Shown here one piece after another: positions 25,778-34,006 of a DNA stretch of 38,081 bases (within the stretch, counting starts at the first letter, position 1; each line of letters begins with the position of its first letter). The notes under the pieces were generated by a model. It was not told the DNA's origin, ran no database searches, and saw only the letters and a list, made by a program, of their open reading frames with translations. Both the position numbers and the translations under genes were made by a program. This stretch comes from CAVQUE01 sp046290435 (GTDB lineage Bacteria > Actinomycetota > Acidimicrobiia > Acidimicrobiales > UBA8592), in assembly GCA_046290435.1 (NCBI GenBank), contig JBKAGO010000009.1, positions 1-38,081 of the forward strand, read 5' to 3'.

Positions 25778-27040
25778 ATGTCGAACTTCGTCGATGAGTG
25801 CGGTCTCAACGTCCGTGGCGGCGACGGTGGCGCCGGTTGCGTCTCGTTCCGTCGTGAGGCCCACGTCGCCAAAGGTGGGCCCGACGGAGGCGACGGCGGC
25901 AAGGGTGGCGATGTGTGGCTGGTCGCCGACCACAACATCGCATCGCTGCTGGCCTTCCGTGACTATCCCCACCGACGTGCCGCCAACGGCGCACACGGCA
26001 GCGGCAAGCGCAAGCACGGCGCCTACGGCGCCGATGAGATCGTCAACGTCCCGGTGGGCACCGTCGTGCGCGCCCAGGACGGCACGGTGCTTGCCGACCT
26101 CGCCGAATCCGGGCAACGGTGGCGCGCTGCTCGAGGCGGTGCCGGGGGGCGCGGCAACGCCAGGTTCCTGACCAATCGGCGTCGGGCACCGTCGTTCGCC
26201 GAGCAGGGCGAACACGGCGAGGAGATGTGGCTTCGTCTCGAACTCAAGCTGGTGGCCGACGTCGCGTTGGTGGGCTTCCCCAACGTTGGCAAGTCGACCT
26301 TCATCTCCCGGATCTCGGCGGCGCGCCCCAAGATCGCCGACTATCCCTTCACGACGCTCGAGCCGAACCTGGGTGTCGTGCGCATCGACGAGAACTTCGA
26401 GATGGTGGTGGCCGACATTCCCGGCCTCATCGAGGGCGCAGCCGACGGTCGGGGACTGGGGCACCAGTTCCTCCGCCATGTCGAGCGGGCGCGGGTGCTG
26501 TGCGTGTTGGTCGACCTCGCGCCCTACGACCAGGTCGGGCCCGCAGAACAACTCGCCACGCTGCTCCACGAGCTCGAGGCCTACCAGCCGGATCTCGTGA
26601 CGCGCCCGCGGGTGGTCGTCGGTTCCAAGGTCGACATCGCCGACTTCGAAAGCGACGACGTCGCGGAGTTCACCATGTCGGCGGTCACCGGCGCAGGCAT
26701 CGAACGTGTCGTCGGTCGCCTGGCATCGTTGGTCGCCGAGGCCCGCGGCACCATCCAGACCTCGCCGGGCGAGGAGATCATCGTGCACCGCCCGGCTCCG
26801 GAGGGCATCGTCGTCGAGCGCGACATCGACGGCGCCTGGATCGTCTTGGGTCGGGCGGCCGAGCGTGCCGTGGCCCTCAACGACCTCACCAACATCGAGG
26901 CGCTCGAGTACGTCCAGGAACGTTTCGCCCGCCTCGGCGTCGACCGGGCGCTGGCCCGCGCCGGCGCCACCGAGGGCGATGTCGTCCGCGTCGGCCCCAT
27001 GGAGTTCGAGTATTCGGCCGAGGGCGACCTCGAGCGCTGA
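25778..27040 (+). CDS. obgE: GTPase ObgE/CgtA
   Basis: An essential ribosome-associated GTPase for 50S assembly and stress signalling. The 420 residues have the Gly-rich Obg fold (about 1-158, with GGDGGAGCVSFRREAHVAKG), the G domain with G1 GFPNVGKST (166-174), switch region YPFTTLEPNLG and G3 DIPG (213-216), and a C-terminal OCT domain (about 340-420). The G4 motif, normally NKxD, reads SKVD at 283-286, an Asn to Ser change at the guanine-contacting position. G5 is SAVTGAG. GGGGTG before the ATG may serve as ribosome binding site. It lies after rplU-rpmA, with proB next. Confidence 0.95.
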   Translation: MSNFVDECGLNVRGGDGGAGCVSFRREAHVAKGGPDGGDGGKGGDVWLVADHNIASLLAFRDYPHRRAANGAHGSGKRKHGAYGADEIVNVPVGTVVRAQDGTVLADLAESGQRWRAARGGAGGRGNARFLTNRRRAPSFAEQGEHGEEMWLRLELKLVADVALVGFPNVGKSTFISRISAARPKIADYPFTTLEPNLGVVRIDENFEMVVADIPGLIEGAADGRGLGHQFLRHVERARVLCVLVDLAPYDQVGPAEQLATLLHELEAYQPDLVTRPRVVVGSKVDIADFESDDVAEFTMSAVTGAGIERVVGRLASLVAEARGTIQTSPGEEIIVHRPAPEGIVVERDIDGAWIVLGRAAERAVALNDLTNIEALEYVQERFARLGVDRALARAGATEGDVVRVGPMEFEYSAEGDLER

Positions 27041-27048
27041 CGAACTGC

Positions 27049-27054
27049 GAGAAT
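27049..27054 (+). promoter_or_regulatory. -10-like box of proB
   Basis: GAGAAT ends 6 nt before the GTG start at 27061. It is a weaker match (first base not T), but its position equals that of the other leaderless candidates. Confidence 0.35.
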
Positions 27055-27060
27055 GCCGCC

Positions 27061-28152
27061 GTGCCAGTCATCGTCAAGATCGGAACGTCGTCACTGACCG
27101 ACGACGAGGGCCATATTCGCCTCGCAGCGATCGACAAGCTCTGCAGCGAGGTCGCCGCTGTGCGCGCCATCGGCCGCCAGGTGGTGCTGGTCACCTCGGG
27201 AGCCATCACGGCGGGCCTGCCGGCGCTCGGTTTCGCCGGGGCGCGCCCGAAGGACCCTCGCACCCTCCAGGCCGCCTCGGCGGTCGGTCAGAGCCGTCTC
27301 ATGGCGCTCTACGAGGCCGCATTGGCCCGGCACGGCCTGGTCAACGGCCAGATCCTCATGTCGCCGTTCGACTTCTTCGAGCGCAGCCAGTACCTCCACG
27401 CCCGCGGGACGCTCGAGCGATTGCTCGAACTCGGCGTCGTGCCGATCGTCAACGAGAACGACGCCGTCGCCGACGACGCGATCCGCTTCGGCGACAACGA
27501 TCGCATCGCCGCCCTCGTGGCGCACCTGGTCGGTGCCGAACGGCTGATCCTGTTGACGGACATGGCGGGGCTCTACACCGCCGATCCGCGATCGGACGAG
27601 CATGCGACCCTCGTGAGCGAGATCGCCTCGATCGAGACGGTCGAGGGCATCGACGTCAGCGGCGCCGGCACGGCCCGGGGGAGCGGCGGGATGGCCTCGA
27701 AGCTCTCCGCCGCACGCATGGCAGCATGGTCGGGCGTCACCACGGTGATCGCCGCAGCGGATCGGCCCGATGTCGTCGCCGACGCGATCGCCGAGCGGCC
27801 GGGCGTCGGCACCATCATCCGCCCCCAGCCCCACCCCCTGTCGGCGCGCAAGCTGTGGATCGCGTTCGCAGTGGAGGCCCACGGCCGGCTCCGTATCGAC
27901 GAAGGCGCATCGCGAGCGCTGATCGCCGCCGGCGGCTCCCTGCTCCCGGTCGGCGTCGCCGAGGTCGAGGGTCGCTTCGACGCCGGCGACGCCGTCGATG
28001 TCTTCGACCACGGGGGTCGCCACATCGCCCGGGGCCTCAGCGCCATGAGTGCCGAGCAACTCGCGCAGGTCAAGGGCGTCCGCAATCGGGATCAGGCTCC
28101 CGGCATCCCCGACGAGGTGATCCACCGCGACGAGCTCGTCGTCCTCGTTTGA
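27061..28152 (+). CDS. proB: Glutamate 5-kinase
   Basis: Phosphorylates glutamate, the first step of proline synthesis. The 363-residue protein has an amino acid kinase domain (VIVKIGTSSLTDDEG at the start, VTSGAITAG, VPIVNENDAV, FGDNDRIAALVA, LLTDMAGLYTADPR, and the GSGGMASKLSAARMA lysine motif) plus a C-terminal PUA domain (about 275-363, with LPVGVAEVEGRFDAGDAV). The GTG at 27061 is 20 nt after obgE. proA, often adjacent in other actinobacteria, is absent here because a convergent murJ follows. Feedback inhibition by proline is expected from the family. Confidence 0.96.
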   Translation: MPVIVKIGTSSLTDDEGHIRLAAIDKLCSEVAAVRAIGRQVVLVTSGAITAGLPALGFAGARPKDPRTLQAASAVGQSRLMALYEAALARHGLVNGQILMSPFDFFERSQYLHARGTLERLLELGVVPIVNENDAVADDAIRFGDNDRIAALVAHLVGAERLILLTDMAGLYTADPRSDEHATLVSEIASIETVEGIDVSGAGTARGSGGMASKLSAARMAAWSGVTTVIAAADRPDVVADAIAERPGVGTIIRPQPHPLSARKLWIAFAVEAHGRLRIDEGASRALIAAGGSLLPVGVAEVEGRFDAGDAVDVFDHGGRHIARGLSAMSAEQLAQVKGVRNRDQAPGIPDEVIHRDELVVLV

Positions 28153-28154
28153 GG

Positions 28155-28174
28155 TCGCCGCCGGGCCTCGGCGA
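28155..28174. terminator. Hairpin between convergent proB and murJ
   Basis: TCGCCG (28155-28160), 8-nt loop, CGGCGA (28169-28174). It fills most of the 33-bp gap between the two stop codons and could end both transcripts. Confidence 0.5.
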
Positions 28175-28185
28175 TCCCGACGCCC

Positions 28186-29886
28186 TCAGCGGTCGAGCCG
28201 GGCAACACGGAGGGCTTCGGCGGCGCTCGGCGAGCCCCGGAGATAGGCGAGCCACACGTAGGCGATCCCGCCTGCGCCCACGGCGATCGGCGCCACCAGG
28301 ATCGGGGGCCATCCGTCGAGGAGCCACGCGAGCCCGCCGCTCACGATGCCCGCTGCTGCCGCTGCCGGGAGCAGTTGCACTGCCGGGTCGCGGACAGGTC
28401 GTGTCGACCGCAATGCCACCCGCACGCGGCGCCGGAGCAGCCCGTACTCGATCCAGGCGGCCACGGCGCTGCCGAGCGCGAGGCCCACCGCTCCGAGCCG
28501 CTGTGGGCCGGAGTCGTCCACACGTACCGATTCCGGGAGCAGGCTGAACGCAGGAAGGTCGCCGAGGCGTTCGATCTGGCCGTCGACCACTCCGAAGCGC
28601 TCGAACTGCAGCATCAGCACCGCACCGATGGTGGCAGCGATGAGCACGCGTGCCCCGGCGAGCCGCGCGGGTCCCGAGACGTCGCCCTGGGCGAAGCAGA
28701 CGTTCTGGAAGAGACGACTTGCGGCCGATCCGATGAGCCCGAGGCTGTACGCGGCCAGGACGAGCCAGACGAACATCGTGTCGTCCTCGTCGAACTGGCC
28801 GCGTTGGAACAGCACACCGACGATCGGCTTGCCGGCCACGACGAAGGCAACCGCGCAGAACACCACGGCGAACGCGATCCGCTCCTGGCCGGTCCGGACC
28901 CGCGCCGCGACCTTCGCAGCGCTGTGGTGTTCTCGAGAGAGCTCGGGGAGATCGGCGGCTGCGACGGACATCGCGAACACGCCGATGGGTAGGAGGTAGA
29001 GGATCTGTGCAAAGGAAAGGCCAGCAATGGCGCCGGCTGCGAGCAGACCTGCCAAGAACAGGTCCAGGAAGGCCGACAGCTGCACCACGCCACGCCCGAG
29101 CACGGCCGGACCGAAGCGCCGCCCGATCTCGCGCACGGCCTGCATCTGCACCGCCAGCGCCGGCCTGATGCCCGGGCCGACACGACGCACCACCGGCACC
29201 TGCACGAGGAACTGGGCGACGCCGCCGATGGCGACGCCCCATGCTGCCGCACGGGCGATGTCGGCGTCGCTCCAGCCGCGTCCCCATGCGATGAGCGCCA
29301 GGATCACCTGCGCGGCGTTCCACACGACCGGCGCCACATAGGACAGGAAGAATCGGCGGTGGGTGTTGAGAACGCCGAGGCACCAGGCGGACAGCACGAT
29401 GAAGCCGAGCCCGGCCCACATGATGCGGACGAGGTCGACGGTGAGGTCGAAGGTCTCGTCGCCGAGGAACGGCAGGATGACCCGGGTGATCGGCCGGGCC
29501 GCGACGATGCCGACGAAGACGATCAGCGCCGTGACGAGGCCCAGGATGGTGGCGACGGTTCCGGCGACGACGTCGGGGTCGACATCGTCGGTTGCACCAT
29601 CGCGTTCGGCGCGGGCCCGGCGCTCGACCTGGTCGGCGTAGACGGGAACGAACGAAGCCGAGAGCACGCCCTCGCCGAGGATGTTCTGCAACAGGCCAGG
29701 TATCTGCAGAGCAGCCTTGAAGGCATCGGCAGCCAGCCGGGTGCCGAGCAGGCCTGCCAGCACGGTTTCGCGCAACAGCCCCGAAAAGCGTGACAACAGC
29801 ACGCCGACGGCGACGAGCGACGCGTTGCGGCCCGATGCGCGCCGGCGATCGGCGAGCCCGGCGGCGTCGGCGGCCGGGTCGGTCAC
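28186..29886 (-). CDS. murJ: Lipid II flippase MurJ (MviN family)
   Basis: Moves lipid II across the membrane for peptidoglycan synthesis. With a GTG start at 29886 the protein has 566 residues and about fourteen membrane helices. Conserved pieces are LVAVGVLLSRFSGLLRETVL, NILGEGVLSASFVPVYADQV, the central PIGVFAMSVAAADLPELSRE and VGVLFQRGQFDEDDT. The frame stays open further upstream, but that part is Arg-rich, non-membrane and runs into the divergent moxR gene, so I reject the longer start. It is transcribed towards proB. The other wall-synthesis genes in the window are on the opposite strand. Confidence 0.92.
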   Translation of the reverse strand: MTDPAADAAGLADRRRASGRNASLVAVGVLLSRFSGLLRETVLAGLLGTRLAADAFKAALQIPGLLQNILGEGVLSASFVPVYADQVERRARAERDGATDDVDPDVVAGTVATILGLVTALIVFVGIVAARPITRVILPFLGDETFDLTVDLVRIMWAGLGFIVLSAWCLGVLNTHRRFFLSYVAPVVWNAAQVILALIAWGRGWSDADIARAAAWGVAIGGVAQFLVQVPVVRRVGPGIRPALAVQMQAVREIGRRFGPAVLGRGVVQLSAFLDLFLAGLLAAGAIAGLSFAQILYLLPIGVFAMSVAAADLPELSREHHSAAKVAARVRTGQERIAFAVVFCAVAFVVAGKPIVGVLFQRGQFDEDDTMFVWLVLAAYSLGLIGSAASRLFQNVCFAQGDVSGPARLAGARVLIAATIGAVLMLQFERFGVVDGQIERLGDLPAFSLLPESVRVDDSGPQRLGAVGLALGSAVAAWIEYGLLRRRVRVALRSTRPVRDPAVQLLPAAAAAGIVSGGLAWLLDGWPPILVAPIAVGAGGIAYVWLAYLRGSPSAAEALRVARLDR

Positions 29887-30039
29887 GCTCGCGCCCGACA
29901 GAACAGGGCCGCGGGCTCGGGTGCGGGGACGGGCATCGGAGGCTCGTGACGGAGGAATCGGCTGGGCAATCCGGCGGGACAGAGGCCGGCCCCGGCGCCG
30001 CCGTCGCTCGACACTACCGGCTCGGCGTTCGTGAGCGGG

Positions 30040-30045
30040 TAACCT
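30040..30045 (+). promoter_or_regulatory. -10 box for the moxR-VWA pair
   Basis: TAACCT, 67 nt upstream of the moxR ATG. No good -35 is visible. The predicted leader begins near the TCCGGT/ACCGGA palindrome. Confidence 0.4.
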
Positions 30046-30065
30046 GCGTCGGGTTCGGGTGCCTC

Positions 30066-30079
30066 TCCGGTTCACCGGA
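30066..30079. promoter_or_regulatory. Palindrome upstream of moxR
   Basis: TCCGGT-TC-ACCGGA, a perfect 6-2-6 inverted repeat lying 21-26 bp after the -10 and 33 bp before the moxR start. It could be a repressor site or part of the leader. No known operator was recognised. Confidence 0.35.
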
Positions 30080-30112
30080 CGAACACTCGATTGCCGAACA
30101 ACAGAAGAGCTC

Positions 30113-31006
30113 ATGACCCATCGCTTCGAAGACGTCGCCGCTGTCCGTACGGGCCTGTCCGAGGTCGACTACCTCGCCGATGCCGGCATAGCCGGCATCG
30201 TCTACCTGGCCGATCGGCTCGACAAGCCGATCATGGTCGAAGGGCCCGCCGGCACAGGCAAGACCCAGCTCGCCAAGAGCGTTGCCGAGATGACCGGTGC
30301 CCGGCTCATCCGCCTGCAGTGCTACGAGGGCCTCGATGAGTCGAAGGCGCTCTACGAGTGGAACTACAAGAAGCAGCTGCTGCGGATCCAGGCCGAACGC
30401 AACACCGACGACACCTGGTCCGACATCGAGGAGGACATCTTCTCCGAGGAGTTCCTCCTGACGCGCCCGCTGCTCGAGGCGATCCGTTCGACCGAGCCGG
30501 TCGTTCTGCTGATCGACGAAGTCGATCGCGTCGAGATCGAGACCGAGGCGCTGCTGCTCGAGGTGCTCTCGGAGTACCAGGTGTCGATCCCCGAGCTCGG
30601 CACCGTCGAGGCCAACACCATCCCGATGGTGTTCCTGACGTCGAACAACACCCGCGAGCTCTCCGAAGCCCTCAAGCGGCGGTGTCTCTATCTCCACATC
30701 GACTACCCCGACATGGAGCGCGAGAAGGAGATCGTCCTCACCAAGGTGCCCGACATCACCGAGAACCTGGCCGATCAGGTCGCCCGGATCGTGCGGTCCA
30801 TCCGCAATCTCGAGCTCAAGAAGGCGCCGTCGGTGTCCGAGACACTCGATTGGGCCCGCACCCTGGTGCTGTTGGGGGTCGAACAGATCGACGCCGAGAC
30901 CGCCACCGAGACGGTCAACATTCTCCTGAAGTACCGCTCCGACATCGACAAGGCCATCAAGGAGTTCTCCACCAACCGCGACGACTTCGCTCCGGCCGCA
31001 GGCTGA
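30113..31006 (+). CDS. MoxR family AAA+ ATPase
   Basis: A 297-residue AAA+ protein of the MoxR/CoxD type, chaperone-like ATPases that work with VWA partners to mature metalloenzymes or complexes. Walker A is GPAGTGKT (44-51) and Walker B is VLLIDEVDR (131-139). Sensor region FLTSNNTRELSEALKRRCLY includes the arginine finger. The ATG at 30113 is preceded by GAAGAG. Its stop overlaps the VWA gene start (TGATG), indicating one translation unit. No carbon monoxide dehydrogenase or other obvious client is nearby. Confidence 0.9.
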   Translation: MTHRFEDVAAVRTGLSEVDYLADAGIAGIVYLADRLDKPIMVEGPAGTGKTQLAKSVAEMTGARLIRLQCYEGLDESKALYEWNYKKQLLRIQAERNTDDTWSDIEEDIFSEEFLLTRPLLEAIRSTEPVVLLIDEVDRVEIETEALLLEVLSEYQVSIPELGTVEANTIPMVFLTSNNTRELSEALKRRCLYLHIDYPDMEREKEIVLTKVPDITENLADQVARIVRSIRNLELKKAPSVSETLDWARTLVLLGVEQIDAETATETVNILLKYRSDIDKAIKEFSTNRDDFAPAAG

Positions 31007-32478
31007 TGAATCCGCCCGCCCCGGCATCGACCTCGCCGATCCTCGAGCTGCTCAACGGGTTCATCGTCGAGCTCCGCAATGCGGGGCTGCCGGTGAGTCT
31101 CACCGAGAACCTCGACGCGATGCAGGCCGTCATGCACGTGCCCCTCGAGGACCGCGAAGCATTCAAGTACGCGCTGGGGGCCACGCTGGTCAAGAACCAT
31201 GCGCACTGGCGGGCGTTCGAGACGGTCTTCGAGGTCTACTTCTCGTTGCGGGGCCAGGAGTACGAACTCGTCGACGGCGAGTGGCCCGACGACCTCGACC
31301 TCGATGGCGACGCCGACGGCGATCAGCTCCCCGGAGAGAAGATGCCCGGCCAGGGCGGCGGGGGAGAGGGCCTCGACCCCGAGCAGCTGGCCGAGATGCT
31401 CTTCCAGGCGCTCCAGCGAGGGGACTCCCCGATGATGCGGGCCCTCGCCCGTCAGTCGGTGAAGCGCTATGCCGGGATGGAACCCGGCCGACCTGTCGGC
31501 GGCACGTACTACCTCTATCGCACGTTGCGGAACCTCGATCTCGACGCAGTACTCGACCGTCTCATGGAATCGGCTCGCGAGCAGGCACCCGATTCGTTGA
31601 CCCCCCTCGAGGAGCGACTCGAAAAGGACGAGTTCGAGAGTCGCATCAACCAGCTCAAACAGGAGATCGAAGCCGAGATCAGGCGGCGTCTGGTGGCAGA
31701 TCGCGGGGTCGAGGCGATGGCCAAGACGCTGCGCAAACCCCTGCCCGAAGACATCGACTTCATGCACGCCAGCCGCGAGGAGATGGTTGCGTTGCGCCGG
31801 GCCATCTGGCCGCTGACCCGCAAGTTGGCGGTGCGCCTGGCACGCAAGCGCCGCCACGGCCGCAAGGGGCCGCTCGATTTCCGCAACACCGTGCGCCACT
31901 CCCTCAGCTACGGCGGCGTACCCGCGGAGCCGAAGTTCCGGTACCCCAAGCCCGCGAAGCCCGAGCTCATCGTCATCGCCGACATCTCCGGCTCGGTGGC
32001 GGCCTTCGCCCGCTTCACACTCCATCTGGTGTACGCGCTCAACACGCAGTTCTCGAAGGTGCGGTCGTTCGTCTTCATCGACGGCCTCGACGAGGTGACC
32101 CGCTTCTTCGAAGGCGTCGACGACATCACCGAGGCGGTCCATCGGGTCAACACCGAGGCCGACGTGGTGTGGGTCGACGGCCATTCCGACTACGGCCACG
32201 CCTTCGAGGTGTTCAACGAACGCTACGGCAAGGACATCGGACCGAAGTCGACGGTGATGATCCTCGGCGACGCCCGCAACAACTACCACGCCTCCCAGGC
32301 GTGGGTCGTCAAGGATCTCCAGCAGAAGGCCCGCAAGGTCTTCTGGCTCAATCCCGAACCCCGCAGCTACTGGGACACCGGCGACTCGATCGTGTCGGAC
32401 TACGGCGCCCACTGCGACGGCGTCTTCGAGGTCCGCAACCTTCGCCAGCTCGAAGCCTTCGTCGACAACCTCGTCTGA
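31006..32478 (+). CDS. VWA domain-containing CoxE-like protein
   Basis: A 490-residue partner of the MoxR ATPase. The N-terminal half is helical and charged, with an acidic Gly-rich stretch (about 94-122, DDLDLDGDADGDQLPG). The C-terminal von Willebrand A domain has the metal-ion site DISGS (326-330), preceded by ELIVIA and followed by FIDGLDEVTRFFEGV and VMILGDARNN. A basic run, RKLAVRLARKRRHGRKG (272-288), precedes it. CoxE-like proteins cooperate with CoxD in active-site maturation of CO dehydrogenase, but that operon is not here, so the client is unknown. Confidence 0.9.
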   Translation: MNPPAPASTSPILELLNGFIVELRNAGLPVSLTENLDAMQAVMHVPLEDREAFKYALGATLVKNHAHWRAFETVFEVYFSLRGQEYELVDGEWPDDLDLDGDADGDQLPGEKMPGQGGGGEGLDPEQLAEMLFQALQRGDSPMMRALARQSVKRYAGMEPGRPVGGTYYLYRTLRNLDLDAVLDRLMESAREQAPDSLTPLEERLEKDEFESRINQLKQEIEAEIRRRLVADRGVEAMAKTLRKPLPEDIDFMHASREEMVALRRAIWPLTRKLAVRLARKRRHGRKGPLDFRNTVRHSLSYGGVPAEPKFRYPKPAKPELIVIADISGSVAAFARFTLHLVYALNTQFSKVRSFVFIDGLDEVTRFFEGVDDITEAVHRVNTEADVVWVDGHSDYGHAFEVFNERYGKDIGPKSTVMILGDARNNYHASQAWVVKDLQQKARKVFWLNPEPRSYWDTGDSIVSDYGAHCDGVFEVRNLRQLEAFVDNLV

Positions 32479-32512
32479 GTGAGACCCGGTGGCAGACCGC
32501 TGTCCGGGATCG

Positions 32513-32537
32513 GCCGGCAGCCCGACGGGCTCTCGGC
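32513..32537. terminator. Hairpin between the VWA gene and the anti-sigma gene
   Basis: AGCCC (32519-32523), GAC loop, GGGCT (32527-32531), extended across a small internal loop by GCCG (32513-32516)/CGGC (32534-32537). It ends at the stop of the convergent anti-sigma gene and could serve both strands. Confidence 0.5.
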
Positions 32538-33266
32538 TCAGATGTCGAGCTCGCCTCGCAGCACGCTCTGGCCGCTGTGGGTGGGGACCCCGTCGAGGGG
32601 CTCGACCGAGATGTCGACCGTGGCGTACTGGGCCGGATCGAGACCCTGGGGGAGATCCACACGGCCGCTGCCGTCGATGGGCCCCAGCGACTGCATCTCG
32701 CCGGTCTCGAGGTCTTTGATGAGCCACAGCTCGTAGTAGGCGTCGGTTGTATCGGGCAGGTCGCCGACCTCGAGATCGAGCCCCAGCCGGCCGTCGACGT
32801 CGACGAGCTCGACGCCACCCTCGAAGCCATCGGCGAGTGGCTCGAGGGTGCCGGTTGCGACCAACTCGCCGGCAGGTACGCCATCGTCGTCGCCACCGGA
32901 GACCACCAGCGCCACGACACCGAGGACGAGGACGACCGCAGCCGCCGCTGACAACACGATGGTGGACATTCGTCGACGCAGCGGCACGACGACGCCGGAG
33001 CCCGGGGCCACGGCGTGTGCCTGGTCGATTCCGGACGCGGTTTCCTGCGGCTTGTACGCGGCGGCGGAGATCGGCGGAACCTCGTGCACGCCGCCGAGCG
33101 CCTCGTCGCCGGCAGGGGAAGACTCCTCCAAGGCGCCTGCGATGGCGCCCCAGAGGTCTGCCGGGGGCGCCAGGCGCTGACGGTCCTCGACCGTCACCGT
33201 ACGAGCCAACGCCGCATAGCGCCGCGCCGCTCCATCGTCGATGTCGGTGATCCGTTCGTCACTCAT
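32538..33266 (-). CDS. RskA-type anti-sigma factor
   Basis: A 242-residue single-pass membrane protein. The cytoplasmic part (about 1-100) starts MSDERITDIDDGAARRYAAL and lacks the zinc-binding HxxxCxxC of ZAS-type anti-sigma factors. One membrane helix follows the basic VPLRRR at about 102-123 (STIVLSAAAAVVLVLGVVAL). The extracellular part is an RskA-like domain with YYELWLIKDLETGEMQSLG. It overlaps the upstream ECF sigma gene by 4 nt, the classic arrangement for a sigma factor held at the membrane and released by regulated proteolysis. The signal is unknown. Confidence 0.87.
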   Translation of the reverse strand: MSDERITDIDDGAARRYAALARTVTVEDRQRLAPPADLWGAIAGALEESSPAGDEALGGVHEVPPISAAAYKPQETASGIDQAHAVAPGSGVVVPLRRRMSTIVLSAAAAVVLVLGVVALVVSGGDDDGVPAGELVATGTLEPLADGFEGGVELVDVDGRLGLDLEVGDLPDTTDAYYELWLIKDLETGEMQSLGPIDGSGRVDLPQGLDPAQYATVDISVEPLDGVPTHSGQSVLRGELDI

Positions 33267-33811
33267 GATGGGGCCTCCTCGAGGTGGCGACGCATACGCG
33301 CCAGGCCCCGACGGATGTCGCTCTTGATCGTGCCGAGCGGGAGCGAGGTGCGCTCTGCGATCTCGGCGTGGGTGAGGTCATGGTAGAAGGCGAGCTCGAC
33401 CACGTTTCGCGCCCGCTCGGGCAGCGTCTCGATTGCGTCGTCGAGCAGCATGCGGTCGGCCATGGCACTCGCATCTTCGCTCACGGCGACGACATCGATC
33501 ACATCGTCGCCGCCGACGGTCGACACCCGCCGTGTGGTGCGACGGTGTTGGTCGATGACCTTGTTCTTGGCGATGCCCATGAGCCAACCGGCGAGGCTGC
33601 CCTTCTCGCATCGGTACCTGTCGCGAGCGCGCCAGGCTGCGAGGAAGGTCTCCTGGGTGATGTCACGGGCGAGATCCACACCGACCGAGCGACTGCAATA
33701 GGTGTAGATCAGGCTGCCGTGCATCTGATACGCAGCTTCGAGAGCATCGGGATGGCCGCGCTCGAAAGCGGCGTCGAGCTCGTCGACTGCTTCGACGGAA
33801 CCGAGGTCCAT
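33263..33811 (-). CDS. ECF RNA polymerase sigma factor
   Basis: A 182-residue ECF sigma-70 factor. Region 2 includes LARDITQETFLAAWRARDRY and the GSLAGWLMGIAKNKVIDQHR segment. Region 4 is TLPERARNVVELAFYHDLTH followed by AEIAERTSLPLGTIKSDIRR. I place the start at the ATG at 33811 because a TACAGT hexamer ends 6 nt upstream; a longer frame opens at 33940 but adds a His-rich, non-conserved stretch. It is followed by its RskA-type anti-sigma with an ATGA overlap. The regulon is unknown; an autoregulated promoter was not recognised. Confidence 0.9.
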   Translation of the reverse strand: MDLGSVEAVDELDAAFERGHPDALEAAYQMHGSLIYTYCSRSVGVDLARDITQETFLAAWRARDRYRCEKGSLAGWLMGIAKNKVIDQHRRTTRRVSTVGGDDVIDVVAVSEDASAMADRMLLDDAIETLPERARNVVELAFYHDLTHAEIAERTSLPLGTIKSDIRRGLARMRRHLEEAPS

Positions 33812-33817
33812 TGCGTG

Positions 33818-33823
33818 ACTGTA
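33818..33823 (-). promoter_or_regulatory. -10 box of the ECF sigma gene
   Basis: TACAGT on the minus strand ends 6 nt before the ATG at 33811, implying a leaderless message. It resembles a housekeeping-sigma -10 and not an ECF-type promoter. Confidence 0.5.
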
Positions 33824-34006
33824 CCGATCTCGATGGCGGTGGTGGGGTCTGGTCACCTCGATGATGCTCACGTGCAAACGGTCCTGGTGGTCGGTCTGCT
33901 TCCTTCTACGCCAACCGGGCTCGTCTGGATGCAGATGCATGCAGACATTCGCGAATTGTCCGACACATCGCCCGGATTCGGTGGCCGAGGGAGCCCCGGG
34001 CCCGGT

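Noticed and set aside
29887..30114. A 76-residue N-terminal extension of MurJ
   Set aside because: Arg- and Pro-rich, not membrane-like, and it overlaps the start of the divergent moxR gene; the family begins near the GTG at 29886.
30775..32727. A 650-codon open frame on the minus strand opposite the VWA gene
   Set aside because: No recognisable domain, antisense to a clear CDS, and it crosses the hairpin between two convergent genes.
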